A DNA stretch of 64,000 bases from Arthrobacter sp. S39 (GCF_004320525.1 NZ_SIHX01000007.1:124001-188000); one strand, 5' to 3'. Counted from the stretch's first letter, positions 18,277-27,534 are shown. The notes: generated from the letters alone by a model not told the origin. Numbers and translations: made by a program.

Positions 18277-20488
18277 GGCGTCCCAGCAACTGGTCCAGCC
18301 CGAAGCGCTCCTCGAGCTGCGCCCGGGTCAGCTGGCCGTGGTAGTGCTCCTCCAGGAGCGGCATCAGCTCGTACTTCCAGATCCGGCGCAGCCCGGCGGG
18401 GGTCTGGGCGGCGGGCTTCATGAAGTACGACGGCCCGATCATCAGGTCCCGGTCCCATTCGTCGATGGCGGCGTTCAGCGCGTCCAGCAGCAGCGCCGGC
18501 GTGGCGTCCAGTTGCCGGGCCTGCAGGAAACGCAGCAGCGAGCCCTTCACCGGCTCGGTCTGCGGGTGCAGTTCGATAAAGGCGAAGCGCCGGCGGATGG
18601 CGGCGTCCATCATCGCGATGGACCGGTCGGCGGTGTTCATGGTGCCGATGATGTAGAGGTTGTCCGGCAGCGTGAACGGCTCGTTGGGGCTGTACTGCAG
18701 GTAGATCCGGTCATCGCGGTATTCCAGCAGGAAGTACAGTTCGCCGAACACCTTGGCCAGGTTGGCCCGGTTCATCTCGTCGATGATCAGGAAGTAGGGC
18801 TTCTTTTCGTTCCCGGGCTTGGCGGCTTCCTCGGCCAGCCTGCGCAGCGGCCCGGCCACGAGCTTGAAGGACACCTGGCCTTCGTCGGTCTTGTCCGGCC
18901 GGTAGCCCTCGAAAAAGTCCTCATAGGCGTACGACGGGTGGAACTGCACCAGCTTCACACGCTCATCCGTGCTGTCATCAGCCAGTTCCGCGGCGAGGTG
19001 CTTGGCCAGGTACGTCTTGCCAGTCCCGGGCGGGCCGTACAGCACCAGCTGGCGGTTCTCCTCCAGCAGTTCCGCGATCTCCTGCAGCGGCTCCAGGTCC
19101 ATGTGCAGCGAATCGGCGAACTCGGGGGTGAGCGGGCGGAAGCCTTCCTGGAGGGGTACGACGGCGGCAGCACCGGCGTCGTCGTCTTCCGGTTCCGCTT
19201 CGGCGGGCAGCAGCGCCTGCAGGGCCTGCACCACCCTGGTGACGTCCACGATGATCCCCGGTGTGGCGAGCTGGCGCTGCACATGCCGGGGCAAGTCGGT
19301 GGTGGTGTGGGCTTCGTCGAACCAGCGGACCTTGCGGCGGATCCGGCGGTTGTCCTCGTTGTGCTCGGGCTCCCCCAGCACAACGCCGACGCGCACCGTT
19401 CCGGCGTTCTGGTACAGGACCAGGTCGCCCGGCTTCATCACGCTGAGGATCGCAAACACCGCGGTCTTGGTGTCCTCGCGTTCCACGTAGCCCAGGTGCT
19501 TGTAGTCCTCGTCCACGGCGTGCTGCACCAGCCCGGCAGTCACGCCGGCGTCCAGAAGGCGGAGGTGTTCGACGTCGAGCGTCACCTTCTCCTCGGACTG
19601 CCAGGCGCTGAGCAGCTCGGCGTTGTCGCTGTGGGTCCGCAGCAGCCACGCGCGGCGTCCGGGGTCGCCCACCTTGCGCCACTGGCTTACCAGCTGGCGG
19701 GCGTACCAGTCGATGCGCTGCCCGGCCTGCTCGTCCAGGTGCAGCCGGATGCGCTGGATGTCCGCGGTGATGTCCTCGTCCGTGTCGCCCTTCGCGCCGC
19801 CCACGAGGGAGGCGAAGGCGTCCCGGATTTCCTGCCGCTCCACGTCCGCCACCACTGGCTCGAAATAGCTGGGCCAGGCAAGGTATTCGATGCTGCGGCG
19901 GATGGCAGGCTGGTCCCCGGGCGTTCCGGCTGCGAGATCGTGGAACTTCAGCGGATCCTTCAAGGCCTTGCTGATGGCGGCCGGAATCTGCTGGTCCACG
20001 TGCTGCACAAAGCGGCAGAGCCATTTGAGGTGGTCCCAGATGGTCCAGTTGAATTCTGCGGTGCGGTCCCTGATCACGCCGTGGTCCGTCATGCCCTTGT
20101 ACAGCTCCTCGGGCAGCTCCAACGGCGGTTCCAGCCAGGAGGCAGCCTCGGCCACGCGGGCGCGCTTGACCTTCAGCGACTTGACCTCGTGTGCCAGCGG
20201 CAGGGACTGCAGGAACAGGAGCTCGACCGCCAGCTGTTTGGCCGCGCGGGAGGCGTCCTGCAGGTTCTGGCGGAGGTTGGTCATCATGGGCGCCTTGGGG
20301 TCCGGGACACCCCGCTCCAGCCGGTCGTGCAGCTCGGCCGCTGCCTCCGAGGTCCAGGTCAGGGTGCTGCCGTCCAGGGCGGACGGCCTCCCTTGCAGGC
20401 CGGGCCCCAGCACAAACCAGGCCGCGTCTTCGATCTCCTGGGAGATACCAAGGGCGCGGGGCATGGCAGTTTTGGGGGTCGGGGTCAT
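18263..20488 (-). CDS. mcrB: McrB-like AAA+ GTPase of a type IV restriction system
   Basis: The product has 741 residues. The C-terminal motor has Walker A GPPGTGKT (about residue 485), Walker B FLIIDEMNRA (about 565) and the McrB hallmark TMNTADRSI (about 616), followed by RRRFAFIEL. The N-terminal ~440 residues are helical (TIWDHLKWLCRFVQHVD) and contain an EVE/PUA-like beta segment near 350-400 (GDLVLYQNAGTVRVGVVLGEPE), a fold that in other systems reads modified bases. So target recognition and motor sit in one chain. It acts with the downstream mcrC against foreign modified DNA. A 13-base Shine-Dalgarno region precedes the ATG at 20488. Confidence 0.9.
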   Translation of the reverse strand: MTPTPKTAMPRALGISQEIEDAAWFVLGPGLQGRPSALDGSTLTWTSEAAAELHDRLERGVPDPKAPMMTNLRQNLQDASRAAKQLAVELLFLQSLPLAHEVKSLKVKRARVAEAASWLEPPLELPEELYKGMTDHGVIRDRTAEFNWTIWDHLKWLCRFVQHVDQQIPAAISKALKDPLKFHDLAAGTPGDQPAIRRSIEYLAWPSYFEPVVADVERQEIRDAFASLVGGAKGDTDEDITADIQRIRLHLDEQAGQRIDWYARQLVSQWRKVGDPGRRAWLLRTHSDNAELLSAWQSEEKVTLDVEHLRLLDAGVTAGLVQHAVDEDYKHLGYVEREDTKTAVFAILSVMKPGDLVLYQNAGTVRVGVVLGEPEHNEDNRRIRRKVRWFDEAHTTTDLPRHVQRQLATPGIIVDVTRVVQALQALLPAEAEPEDDDAGAAAVVPLQEGFRPLTPEFADSLHMDLEPLQEIAELLEENRQLVLYGPPGTGKTYLAKHLAAELADDSTDERVKLVQFHPSYAYEDFFEGYRPDKTDEGQVSFKLVAGPLRRLAEEAAKPGNEKKPYFLIIDEMNRANLAKVFGELYFLLEYRDDRIYLQYSPNEPFTLPDNLYIIGTMNTADRSIAMMDAAIRRRFAFIELHPQTEPVKGSLLRFLQARQLDATPALLLDALNAAIDEWDRDLMIGPSYFMKPAAQTPAGLRRIWKYELMPLLEEHYHGQLTRAQLEERFGLDQLLGRLAAS

Positions 20489-20558
20489 AGGTCCAAATTT
20501 ACAGGGTTAAGCTGGGCGTCCGCTCCAAGGCCCCTGACCGCGGTGCACCCTAGTCTGC

Positions 20559-20798
20559 CTATTTCGCCGCCACTGCCCGCTTCCGGCCGAAAATGAAGTA
20601 CCCCATGGGGCCGATGAAGTTGATCAGGGCAGCCGCCCGCCAGGCAGCTTTGGGCCCGTTGATCAGCTCCGCCGGCCGCTTGGAGATGTCCCGCTGGGCG
20701 GCAACCATCAGCGCCATCTGGGCGATCCCCACGAGCACGGTTCCAACCCGCGCAGCCGGGGGCATTTCTTTCCAGGTCTTCTTTTTCATCTTGGCCAT
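20559..20798 (-). CDS. Small membrane protein with PLDc_N-like domain
   Basis: This 79-residue protein starts at the ATG at 20798, where GGAG lies 8 bases upstream. A very basic start (MAKMKKKTWK) is followed by two hydrophobic segments (about residues 16-32 and 54-70), the second ending INFIGPMGYFIFGRK, the pattern of the phospholipase D N-terminal membrane domain found alone in many actinobacterial small proteins. No phospholipase catalytic domain is present. Function unknown. It sits between mcrB and the thioesterase on the same strand. Confidence 0.8.
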   Translation of the reverse strand: MAKMKKKTWKEMPPAARVGTVLVGIAQMALMVAAQRDISKRPAELINGPKAAWRAAALINFIGPMGYFIFGRKRAVAAK

Positions 20799-20874
20799 GG
20801 TCAAAGCTCCTTAGTCCGGGCGTTCAGTAGCCCAGGTCTTCAGTGTCCGGCGTGGACTCGGCCAACGCAACGGC

Positions 20875-21366
20875 TTAAACGGCGAACGGTGCGATCCGGT
20901 CCTTTTGCTCCTGGGTCAGCCGGACCACGCGCCCGGTGGCCTCGTCCACAAAGGCCAGATGGCTGCTGGCGCGTACACAGTCCTCCCCGGTCACGGGATC
21001 CTGGACCAGGTAGTGGACGTCGAAGCTGGCGCCCTTCACGGCGCCGATCCACACCTGGACCACGGCCGGGATGTTGCGGTACTCAAGTGTCCTGACGTAG
21101 CGGATCCTATGGTCCACCACCAGCGCCAGGATGCCCTCGGGGACGTCGTTGAAGAGGGACACCGCAGGTTCGATCCCCGGCATCCCGGCTCCACGCGGCG
21201 GCCCGAAGGCACCGATCCGTGCCTCCTCCAGCATCCTGACGATCTGGACGTTGTTGATGTGCCCGTAAGCGTCCATGTCGCCCCAGCGCATGGGCACCAG
21301 CACCTGTATGCGCCGGGGCCCCGCCGTCTTTGCTGCGTCCTCGGTTGTCACGTCCTCGGTTGTCAC
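20875..21366 (-). CDS. Hot-dog fold acyl-CoA thioesterase (4HBT-like)
   Basis: This 163-residue protein has the family core MRWGDMDAYGHINNVQIVRMLEEAR, in which the Asp is the usual catalytic residue of 4-hydroxybenzoyl-CoA thioesterase-like enzymes; the acyl substrate is unknown. The first codons contain an exact tandem duplication of GTGACAACCGAGGAC, so two GTG codons 15 bases apart can both act as the start. The gene follows the ABC exporter genes by 47 bases on the same strand and may be cotranscribed with them. Confidence 0.85.
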   Translation of the reverse strand: MTTEDVTTEDAAKTAGPRRIQVLVPMRWGDMDAYGHINNVQIVRMLEEARIGAFGPPRGAGMPGIEPAVSLFNDVPEGILALVVDHRIRYVRTLEYRNIPAVVQVWIGAVKGASFDVHYLVQDPVTGEDCVRASSHLAFVDEATGRVVRLTQEQKDRIAPFAV

Positions 21367-21413
21367 GCGCGCTTCGGCCTGCTGCGCTGTCTCCTGCGCA
21401 GCCTCCTGCGCGG

Positions 21414-23492
21414 TCAGCTGTGCACCGCCGTCGAGTCATCCACCGTGGTCTCCTCCGCGTCGGATCCCGCGAACTGGGACATGTAGAGCCGGTAGTACGC
21501 ACCTTCGGCCGCGAGCAGCGTCTTGTGGTTGCCCTGTTCCACGATCTTGCCGTTCTCCATCACCAGGATGGTGTCGGCGTCGCGGACGGTGGAAAGCCGG
21601 TGCGCAATCACAAAGCTGGTCCGGTCCGTCCGCAGCGCCGCCATGGCCTTCTGCACCAGCAGTTCGGTGCGGGTGTCCACGGAGCTGGTGGCCTCGTCCA
21701 GGATCAGCAGCGACGGGTTGGCCACAAACGCCCGGGCGATGGTGATGAGCTGCTTTTCACCGGCGCTGACGTTGTTGCCTTCCTCATCGATCACCGTGTT
21801 GTAGCCTTCCGGCAGGGCACGTACGAAGCGGTCCACGAAGGTGGCCTTGGCTGCCGCCATGACCTGTTCCTCGGTGGCGTCCAGGTTGCCGTACCGGATG
21901 TTGTCGTAGATGGAGCCGCCGAACAGCCAGGCATCCTGGAGCACCATGCCCACCTTGGACCGAAGCTCGGACCGGCTCAGGCTGGTGATTTCGACACCGT
22001 CCAGGGTGATGGACCCGGAGTTGAGCTCGTAGAAGCGCATCACCAGGTTCACCAGAGTGGTCTTGCCGGCGCCGGTCGGACCGACGATCGCGACCGTGTG
22101 CCCGGGTTCCGCGGTGAAGGACAGGTTTTCGATCAGCGCTTTGTCCTCGGTGTAGCTGAAGGTGACGTCCTGGAACTCCACATGCCCGTCGGTCTTGGCC
22201 GGGAGGTGGTCTGTTGCCGTTTCCGCGTCCTGTTCGTCGGCGTCGAGGAATTCGAAGACACGCTCCGAGGAGGCCACGCCGGACTGCAGCATGTTGGCCA
22301 TCCCGGCCATCTGTCCCAGCGGCTGGGTGAACTCGCGCGAGTACTGGATGAAGGCCGTGGCATCGCCCAGGGACATGGAGCCGGAGGCGACGCGGAGGCC
22401 GCCCACCACGGCGATGCCGACGTAGCTGAGGTAAGAGACGAACTGCATCACCGGGAAGATGATGCCGGAGACGAACTGGGCGCCGAAGCTGGCCTTGTAC
22501 AGGGCTTCGTTGCGTTCCTCGAAGCGCTCCAGCATGTCCTCGTCGCGGCCAAAGACGCGCACCAGGTCGTGGCCGGAGAAGGACTCCTCGATCTGGCCGT
22601 TCAGCGACCCGGTGTTCTTCCACTGGGCAGCAAAGAGCTTCTGGCTGCGCGATCCGATGATCCCGGCTGCGACACCGGAGAGCGGGAGTGCGATCAGGGC
22701 GATCAGGGCCAGCTGCCACGAGACGATGAACATCATGACCACAATGCCGATGACCGTCAGCAGCGAGTTGATCAGCTGGGCGAACGCCTGCTGCAGTGCC
22801 TGCTGGATGTTATCGACGTCGTTCGTCACGCGGGAGAGGACGTCGCCGCGCTGGCGGGTGTCGAAGTAGTTCAGCGGCAGCCGGTTCAGCTTCTTTTCGG
22901 TGTCGTCGCGGAGCTGCCGGATGACCTTCATGACGATGCGGTTCAGGACATAGCCCTGCAGCCACAGGAAGATGTTGGCTACAAAGTACATCAGCAGCAC
23001 GATGGCGATGAGGACGGACAGCTTCTGGAAGTCGATGCCGGTTCCGGGCACCAGTTCCATCTTGGAGATCATGTCCGCGAAGTTGTCCTGCCCCTGCTGG
23101 CGCAGTCCCTCCACGAATTCTTCTTTGCTGGCGCCGGCGGGGAGCTGCTTGCCCACGACCCCGCCGAAGATCACGTCCATGGCCTGGCCCAGGATCTTGG
23201 GGGCCACCACGTTCAGGACCACCGCGACCACCACCAGGCCAACTACGGCCCAGATACCGGCGGCTTCGGGCTTCAACAACCCCATCAGCCGCTTGGCGGA
23301 GGGCCAGAAATGTTCGGCTTTTTTGGCAGGCATGCCGCCGAACATGTCGCCGTCGGCCTCCGAGGGCTTGTACTCCTCCTCGAAGAAGTCGTCGTCTTCC
23401 AGGACATCGGGCGTCACCGCGGAATCCTTGGTTACCGTTGCCGGGCCTGTTTCGGTGGTCGAGCTTGTCGAGACCTTCTTGGGGCCGCTCAT
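21414..23492 (-). CDS. ABC exporter half-transporter, canonical ATPase site
   Basis: This 692-residue fused permease-ATPase has a polar N-terminal extension of ~75 residues, a six-helix type IV exporter domain (about 85-400) and an ATPase domain: Walker A GPTGAGKT (~475), signature VSAGEKQ (~577), Walker B LLILDEATSS with the catalytic Glu, and the switch His in IAHRLST. It starts within the last bases of the upstream ABC gene (ATGA overlap at 23489-23492), so the two are translationally coupled and probably form a heterodimer for drug, lipid or peptide export. Codons ~5-14 are made of an actinobacterial palindromic repeat arm. Confidence 0.92.
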   Translation of the reverse strand: MSGPKKVSTSSTTETGPATVTKDSAVTPDVLEDDDFFEEEYKPSEADGDMFGGMPAKKAEHFWPSAKRLMGLLKPEAAGIWAVVGLVVVAVVLNVVAPKILGQAMDVIFGGVVGKQLPAGASKEEFVEGLRQQGQDNFADMISKMELVPGTGIDFQKLSVLIAIVLLMYFVANIFLWLQGYVLNRIVMKVIRQLRDDTEKKLNRLPLNYFDTRQRGDVLSRVTNDVDNIQQALQQAFAQLINSLLTVIGIVVMMFIVSWQLALIALIALPLSGVAAGIIGSRSQKLFAAQWKNTGSLNGQIEESFSGHDLVRVFGRDEDMLERFEERNEALYKASFGAQFVSGIIFPVMQFVSYLSYVGIAVVGGLRVASGSMSLGDATAFIQYSREFTQPLGQMAGMANMLQSGVASSERVFEFLDADEQDAETATDHLPAKTDGHVEFQDVTFSYTEDKALIENLSFTAEPGHTVAIVGPTGAGKTTLVNLVMRFYELNSGSITLDGVEITSLSRSELRSKVGMVLQDAWLFGGSIYDNIRYGNLDATEEQVMAAAKATFVDRFVRALPEGYNTVIDEEGNNVSAGEKQLITIARAFVANPSLLILDEATSSVDTRTELLVQKAMAALRTDRTSFVIAHRLSTVRDADTILVMENGKIVEQGNHKTLLAAEGAYYRLYMSQFAGSDAEETTVDDSTAVHS
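23449..23480. repeat. Arm of an actinobacterial palindromic repeat inside a coding start
   Basis: The bases coding for VSTSSTTETG of the ABC protein at 21414 read TCTCGACAAGCTCGACCACC on the - strand. This closely resembles the arms of the palindrome at 51775-51819 (TTTCGGCAAGCTCAACCACC). The reading frame stays open, so the repeat appears to have been absorbed into a tolerant N-terminal extension. Confidence 0.6.
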
Positions 23493-25222
23493 GCCATTTC
23501 CTCCACGCTCAGCTGGGATTCAACAATTTCCTGGTACGTGGGCGAGGTTTCCAGGAGTTCCTCATGCGTGCCCCGGTCCACGATCCGTCCGTTGTCCAGG
23601 ACCAGGATCTGGTCTGCCTCGGTGATGGTGGAGATGCGCTGGGCCACGATGATCACGGTGGCGTCGGCGGTGGTCCGCTTCAGCGCCGCGCGGAGCCTGG
23701 CGTCGGTGGCCACGTCCAGGGCAGAGAAGGAGTCGTCAAAGAGGTAGACCTTGGGCTTGGTGACCAGGGCACGGGCAATGCAGAGCCGTTGCCGCTGGCC
23801 GCCGGAGACGTTGGTGCCGCCCTGGGCGATGCGGGCGTTCAGGCCGTTCTTCTTCTCGCGGACGAAGTCCTCGCCCTGGGCCACGTGCAGGGCGTCCCAG
23901 AGTTCCGCATCGGTGGCTTCGGTCTTGCCGAAGCGCAGGTTGTGCTCGATGGTGCCGGAAAAGAGGTACGGCCGCTGCGGGACCAGGGCCACGCGCTTGG
24001 TGATCTCGGCCCGGTCCAGGTTGGCAACAGACACACCGTCCAGGAGCACCTCGCCCTCGGCGATGTCGTAGAGCCGCGGCAGCAGGGACAGGAGTGAGGT
24101 TTTTCCGGCGCCGGTGGATCCAATAATCGCCACGGTCTCGCCAGGTTTCGCGGTGAAGCTGATGTTGCTGAGCACCGGCGACTCGGCGCCCGGGTAGGCG
24201 AAGGTGACGTTCCGGTATTCCACCACGCCGGCGAGGGCGGCGGGGGTTTCCGGCCGCTCCGGGTCGTGGATGGAGGGTTCGACGTCGAGCACCTCACCGA
24301 TGCGGTCCGCACACACCGAGGCACGCGGGATCATCATGGCCATAAACGTGCCCATCATGACGGCCATCAGGATCTGCAGCAGGTACTGCAGGAATGCCGT
24401 CAGGGCACCCACCTGCATCTCTCCGGAGTCGACCCGCTGCCCGCCGAACCACAGCACGGCGGCGGTGGACAGGTGCAGGATCATGCCGATGACCGGGAAC
24501 ATCAGGACAAAGAGCGAACCGATCTTCAGCGAGACGTCCGTCAGTTCCTTATTGGCCTCGCCGAACCGGCCGGTCTCATATGGTTCGCGGACGAACGCCC
24601 GGACCACGCGGATGCCGATGATCTGCTCGCGGAGTACAGCGTTGATGCGGTCGATCTTCTTCTGCATGGTACGGAACAGCGGCATCAGGCGGACCACCAG
24701 GTACCCCACCACCACGAGCAGCACAGGCACCGAGACCCACACCAGCCAGGACAGGCTGAGGTCCTCGCGGAGCGCCATGATGATGCCGCCGATGCACATG
24801 ATGGGGGTGGCCACCATGAAGTTCAGCCCCATCAGCACCAGCATCTGGACCTGCTGGACGTCGTTGGTGCCGCGGGTGATGAGGGTGGGCGCGCCGAAGG
24901 TGTTCACGTCCTTGGCGGAGAAACTGGTGACCTTCCGGAACACGCCACGGCGGAGGTCGCGCCCCACAGCCATGGCGGTCTTGGAGCCGTAGTACACGCC
25001 GGCGATCGCGGTTCCGACCTGGACAAACGCGACGAGCAGCATCACTCCGCCGGTGCGCCAGATGAAATCCGTGTCCCCGCGGGAAACGCCTTCGTCGATG
25101 ATCCGGGCGTTGAGGCTGGGAAGGTAGAGCGCCGCAATAGTGGACGCCAGTTGGAAGAGGATGACGGCAACTATGTATGGCATATACGGCTTGGAATAGC
25201 GCCGTATGAGGGTGAGAAGCAT
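23489..25222 (-). CDS. ABC exporter half-transporter with degenerate ATPase site
   Basis: This 577-residue permease-ATPase starts at the ATG at 25222 (AAGGA 9 bases upstream; the GTG two codons earlier is too close). It has six membrane helices (residues ~15-300) and an ATPase domain with Walker A GSTGAGKT (~369), signature VSGGQRQ (~474) and Walker B VYLFDDSFSALD (~495). In the last motif the catalytic Glu is replaced by Asp, and the switch His position reads VAQRIST (Gln). Both changes mark the non-catalytic nucleotide site of heterodimeric exporters such as TM287/288 or BmrCD. It is the first gene of the pair; the promoter lies in 25223-25390. Confidence 0.92.
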   Translation of the reverse strand: MLLTLIRRYSKPYMPYIVAVILFQLASTIAALYLPSLNARIIDEGVSRGDTDFIWRTGGVMLLVAFVQVGTAIAGVYYGSKTAMAVGRDLRRGVFRKVTSFSAKDVNTFGAPTLITRGTNDVQQVQMLVLMGLNFMVATPIMCIGGIIMALREDLSLSWLVWVSVPVLLVVVGYLVVRLMPLFRTMQKKIDRINAVLREQIIGIRVVRAFVREPYETGRFGEANKELTDVSLKIGSLFVLMFPVIGMILHLSTAAVLWFGGQRVDSGEMQVGALTAFLQYLLQILMAVMMGTFMAMMIPRASVCADRIGEVLDVEPSIHDPERPETPAALAGVVEYRNVTFAYPGAESPVLSNISFTAKPGETVAIIGSTGAGKTSLLSLLPRLYDIAEGEVLLDGVSVANLDRAEITKRVALVPQRPYLFSGTIEHNLRFGKTEATDAELWDALHVAQGEDFVREKKNGLNARIAQGGTNVSGGQRQRLCIARALVTKPKVYLFDDSFSALDVATDARLRAALKRTTADATVIIVAQRISTITEADQILVLDNGRIVDRGTHEELLETSPTYQEIVESQLSVEEMA

Positions 25223-25391
25223 GCCCACGGATCCTTAGGAAGAGAGCGCGAAATGGTGTGAATAAGTTCTAGCAGCGGGGGCTGACATTCTTAGCCTTCC
25301 CACTCTACGAAATCCGTTGCCCGTGCGAAACATCTGCAGGCAAAGATCATCCGATCGGCGTACCGCAGATGGCGATCCCCCGCCACAATCA

Positions 25392-25447
25392 GGCGCGAAC
25401 GTACAGGTGAGGCCCTGGCGAGCGGGGCTCAACTGTACGTTGGCGCG
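25392..25447. repeat. Inverted copy of the CGAACGTACAG repeat; terminator-like
   Basis: Two ~24-bp arms (25392-25415 and 25424-25447) pair with few mismatches around an 8-base loop. It lies 33 bases past the stop of the DHA2 transporter gene on the - strand, so it may also terminate that transcript. Same family as 2531-2585 and 28114-28177. Nothing else is evident in the 25223-25479 gap. Confidence 0.75.
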
Positions 25448-25479
25448 GTTGTGGTGCGGGTTTGCAGTGGTTTACAGGT

Positions 25480-27534
25480 CTAGGAGCCGGTCTCCGGGCC
25501 CTGCTTGCCGCCGGCCGCGAGGTAGTACGCGGCCGCCTTCTGCAGTTTCCGTTCCTTGCCGAGTTCCTTGGCAACCGCCTTCAGCATGGACGCGGCCTTC
25601 GCCTGCTCGGCCGCAATGTCCTGCTGGACAGCTGCCTGCCGGTGGACGGCGGACATCGCCTCGGCGAGCTGCACCTGCTGTTGGGCGAGCAGCTGCTGGG
25701 TTTCCAGGATCAGCGGAAGTACCTCCACCGAGGTGGCCTCCGGAGTGCGGCCAGTGCCGCTCTCACTGCTGCGCTGCCGCCGCAGTACCTCAACGAACTC
25801 GCGGTCTATGTCGTCGACATCGGCACTCGGCCCGGGTGCCGACGTCGTGCGTTCCGACATCGCACGTGCCGTCTCAGCCGGTGCGGTCACCGACGGCGCT
25901 GCGGCTGCTTCCCCGGTTTCCGATTCCGGCCGGATATCCACCGTGCGGCGGAGCGGCTTCTCCTTGATGAACAGGACGGACACGAGGGCGACCACACCGA
26001 TGATGGCGGAGATCAGGAAGATCTGGGCCGTGGCGTCGCCGTACGCGGCGCGCATGATTTCGCGGATGGGTTCGGGCAGGTCCACGAGGTCCATGCTGGC
26101 TCCCGCGCCGTCGCCCTGCACGTGAATGTTGGCGGCGGCCAGGCCTTCGTTGGCGAGCTGCGTGACCCGGGAGCCCAGCACGGCGCCGAGGACAGACACG
26201 CCGATGGCGCCGCCGACGGAGCGGAAGAACGCAACCGAGGCGCTGGCGGTGCCGATGTCCGTGGCCTTGACCGTGTTCTGGACGGCGAGGACCAGGTTCT
26301 GCATCACCATGCCCAGGCCGAGGCCCAGGATCGCGGTGTAGACGCCGGTCAGCCACAGCTCGGTGGTGTGGTCCACGGTGCCGGCCAGGCCGAGCCCCAC
26401 GATCAGCAGGGTGGAGCCTGCCACGAGGTAGCGCTTCCATTTACCGGTGCGGCTGATCAGCTGACCGGAAACCACTGAGCCGATGAGGTTGCCGGCGATC
26501 ATCGGCAGGGTCAGCAGGCCCGCCTCGGTGGGCGTGGCGCCGCGGGCCACCTGGAAGTACTGGCCCAGGAAGGTCGACGAGCCGAACATGGCCACACCCA
26601 CTGCCACCGACGCCAGGATGGCCAGGGCGGTGGTCCGCTCGGAGATGATCTTGAGCGGAATGATGGGCTGCTCCACCTTGGACTCAACCAGCACCAGAAG
26701 TGCCAGCAGCAGGACGCCGCCGCCCACCATCAGGCCTGACTGCCAGGACCACCAGTCGTAGTAGTCCGGGTTGCCGGCGAAGGACACCCAGATCAGGAGC
26801 AGGCTGACGCCGGAGGTCAGGAGGATGGAGCCGAGCCAGTCGATCTTGGCCGGGCGCTTGACGTGCGGGATCTTGAGGGTGATCTGGAGCAGGATGAGGG
26901 CGACGACGGCGAGCGGCACGCAGACGAAGAACGTCCAGCGCCAGCCGAGCGGGCTGTCCACGATGAACCCGCCCAGCAGCGGTCCGCCGGCAGTGCCCAC
27001 GGCCATCACGCCGCCCATGTAGCCGGAGTACTTGCCGCGGTCCCGCGGCGGGATCATCGAGCCGATGATGGCCTGCGCCAGCGCGGTCAGGCCGCCCATG
27101 GCCACGCCCTGGATCACGCGGGCGGTCAGCAGCAGCGGGATGGTCTCGGACAGGCCGGCCATGACGGAGCCGGCCACAAACACCACGATGCTGAGCTGGA
27201 CCAGCAGCTTTTTGTCGAAAAGGTCAGCGAGCTTGCCCCAGATGGGGGTGGTGGCGGCGTTGGCAAGCAGTGCTGCCGTGATGACCCAGGCGAAGTCCGT
27301 CTGGGTGCCCTTGAGCTCGGACATGATGGTGGGCAGTGCGTTCGCCACGATCGTGCTGCTCAGGATGGCGGTGAAAAAGGCGGCCAGGAGTCCGGTCAGG
27401 GCTTCCATGATCTGGCGGTGCGACATCGCCGGCTGCGGTTCCGGGGTTGGTCCGGAGCGTGGCAGGACCGGCGGGCTGGGCGGCCGTTCCGGCTGGCTGG
27501 TTAGTGATGCGGGGGCGGCGGCGTGGCTGGCCAT
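25480..27534 (-). CDS. DHA2-family MFS multidrug transporter with C-terminal coiled-coil tail
   Basis: This 684-residue protein has 14 predicted membrane helices (about residues 40-535), with the DHA2 motif-A sequence GKLADLFDKK and motif C-like AVGTAGGPLLGG. It would export toxic compounds with H+ influx. The ~145 residues after the last helix are unusual: an acidic disordered stretch, then a Gln/Ala/Glu-rich heptad region (LETQQLLAQQQVQLAEAMSA and on) and a basic helix near the end. This suggests oligomerisation or a cytoplasmic partner. It lies 10 bases downstream of the marR gene and is surely cotranscribed and repressed by it. Confidence 0.9.
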   Translation of the reverse strand: MASHAAAPASLTSQPERPPSPPVLPRSGPTPEPQPAMSHRQIMEALTGLLAAFFTAILSSTIVANALPTIMSELKGTQTDFAWVITAALLANAATTPIWGKLADLFDKKLLVQLSIVVFVAGSVMAGLSETIPLLLTARVIQGVAMGGLTALAQAIIGSMIPPRDRGKYSGYMGGVMAVGTAGGPLLGGFIVDSPLGWRWTFFVCVPLAVVALILLQITLKIPHVKRPAKIDWLGSILLTSGVSLLLIWVSFAGNPDYYDWWSWQSGLMVGGGVLLLALLVLVESKVEQPIIPLKIISERTTALAILASVAVGVAMFGSSTFLGQYFQVARGATPTEAGLLTLPMIAGNLIGSVVSGQLISRTGKWKRYLVAGSTLLIVGLGLAGTVDHTTELWLTGVYTAILGLGLGMVMQNLVLAVQNTVKATDIGTASASVAFFRSVGGAIGVSVLGAVLGSRVTQLANEGLAAANIHVQGDGAGASMDLVDLPEPIREIMRAAYGDATAQIFLISAIIGVVALVSVLFIKEKPLRRTVDIRPESETGEAAAAPSVTAPAETARAMSERTTSAPGPSADVDDIDREFVEVLRRQRSSESGTGRTPEATSVEVLPLILETQQLLAQQQVQLAEAMSAVHRQAAVQQDIAAEQAKAASMLKAVAKELGKERKLQKAAAYYLAAGGKQGPETGS

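Noticed and set aside
18098-20596. An 832-codon + strand frame opposite mcrB and mcrC
   Set aside because: Shadow frame with antisense composition; mcrBC motifs are all on the - strand.
21330-23747. An 805-codon + strand frame opposite the ABC exporter
   Set aside because: Shadow frame; the - strand encodes complete ABC motifs.
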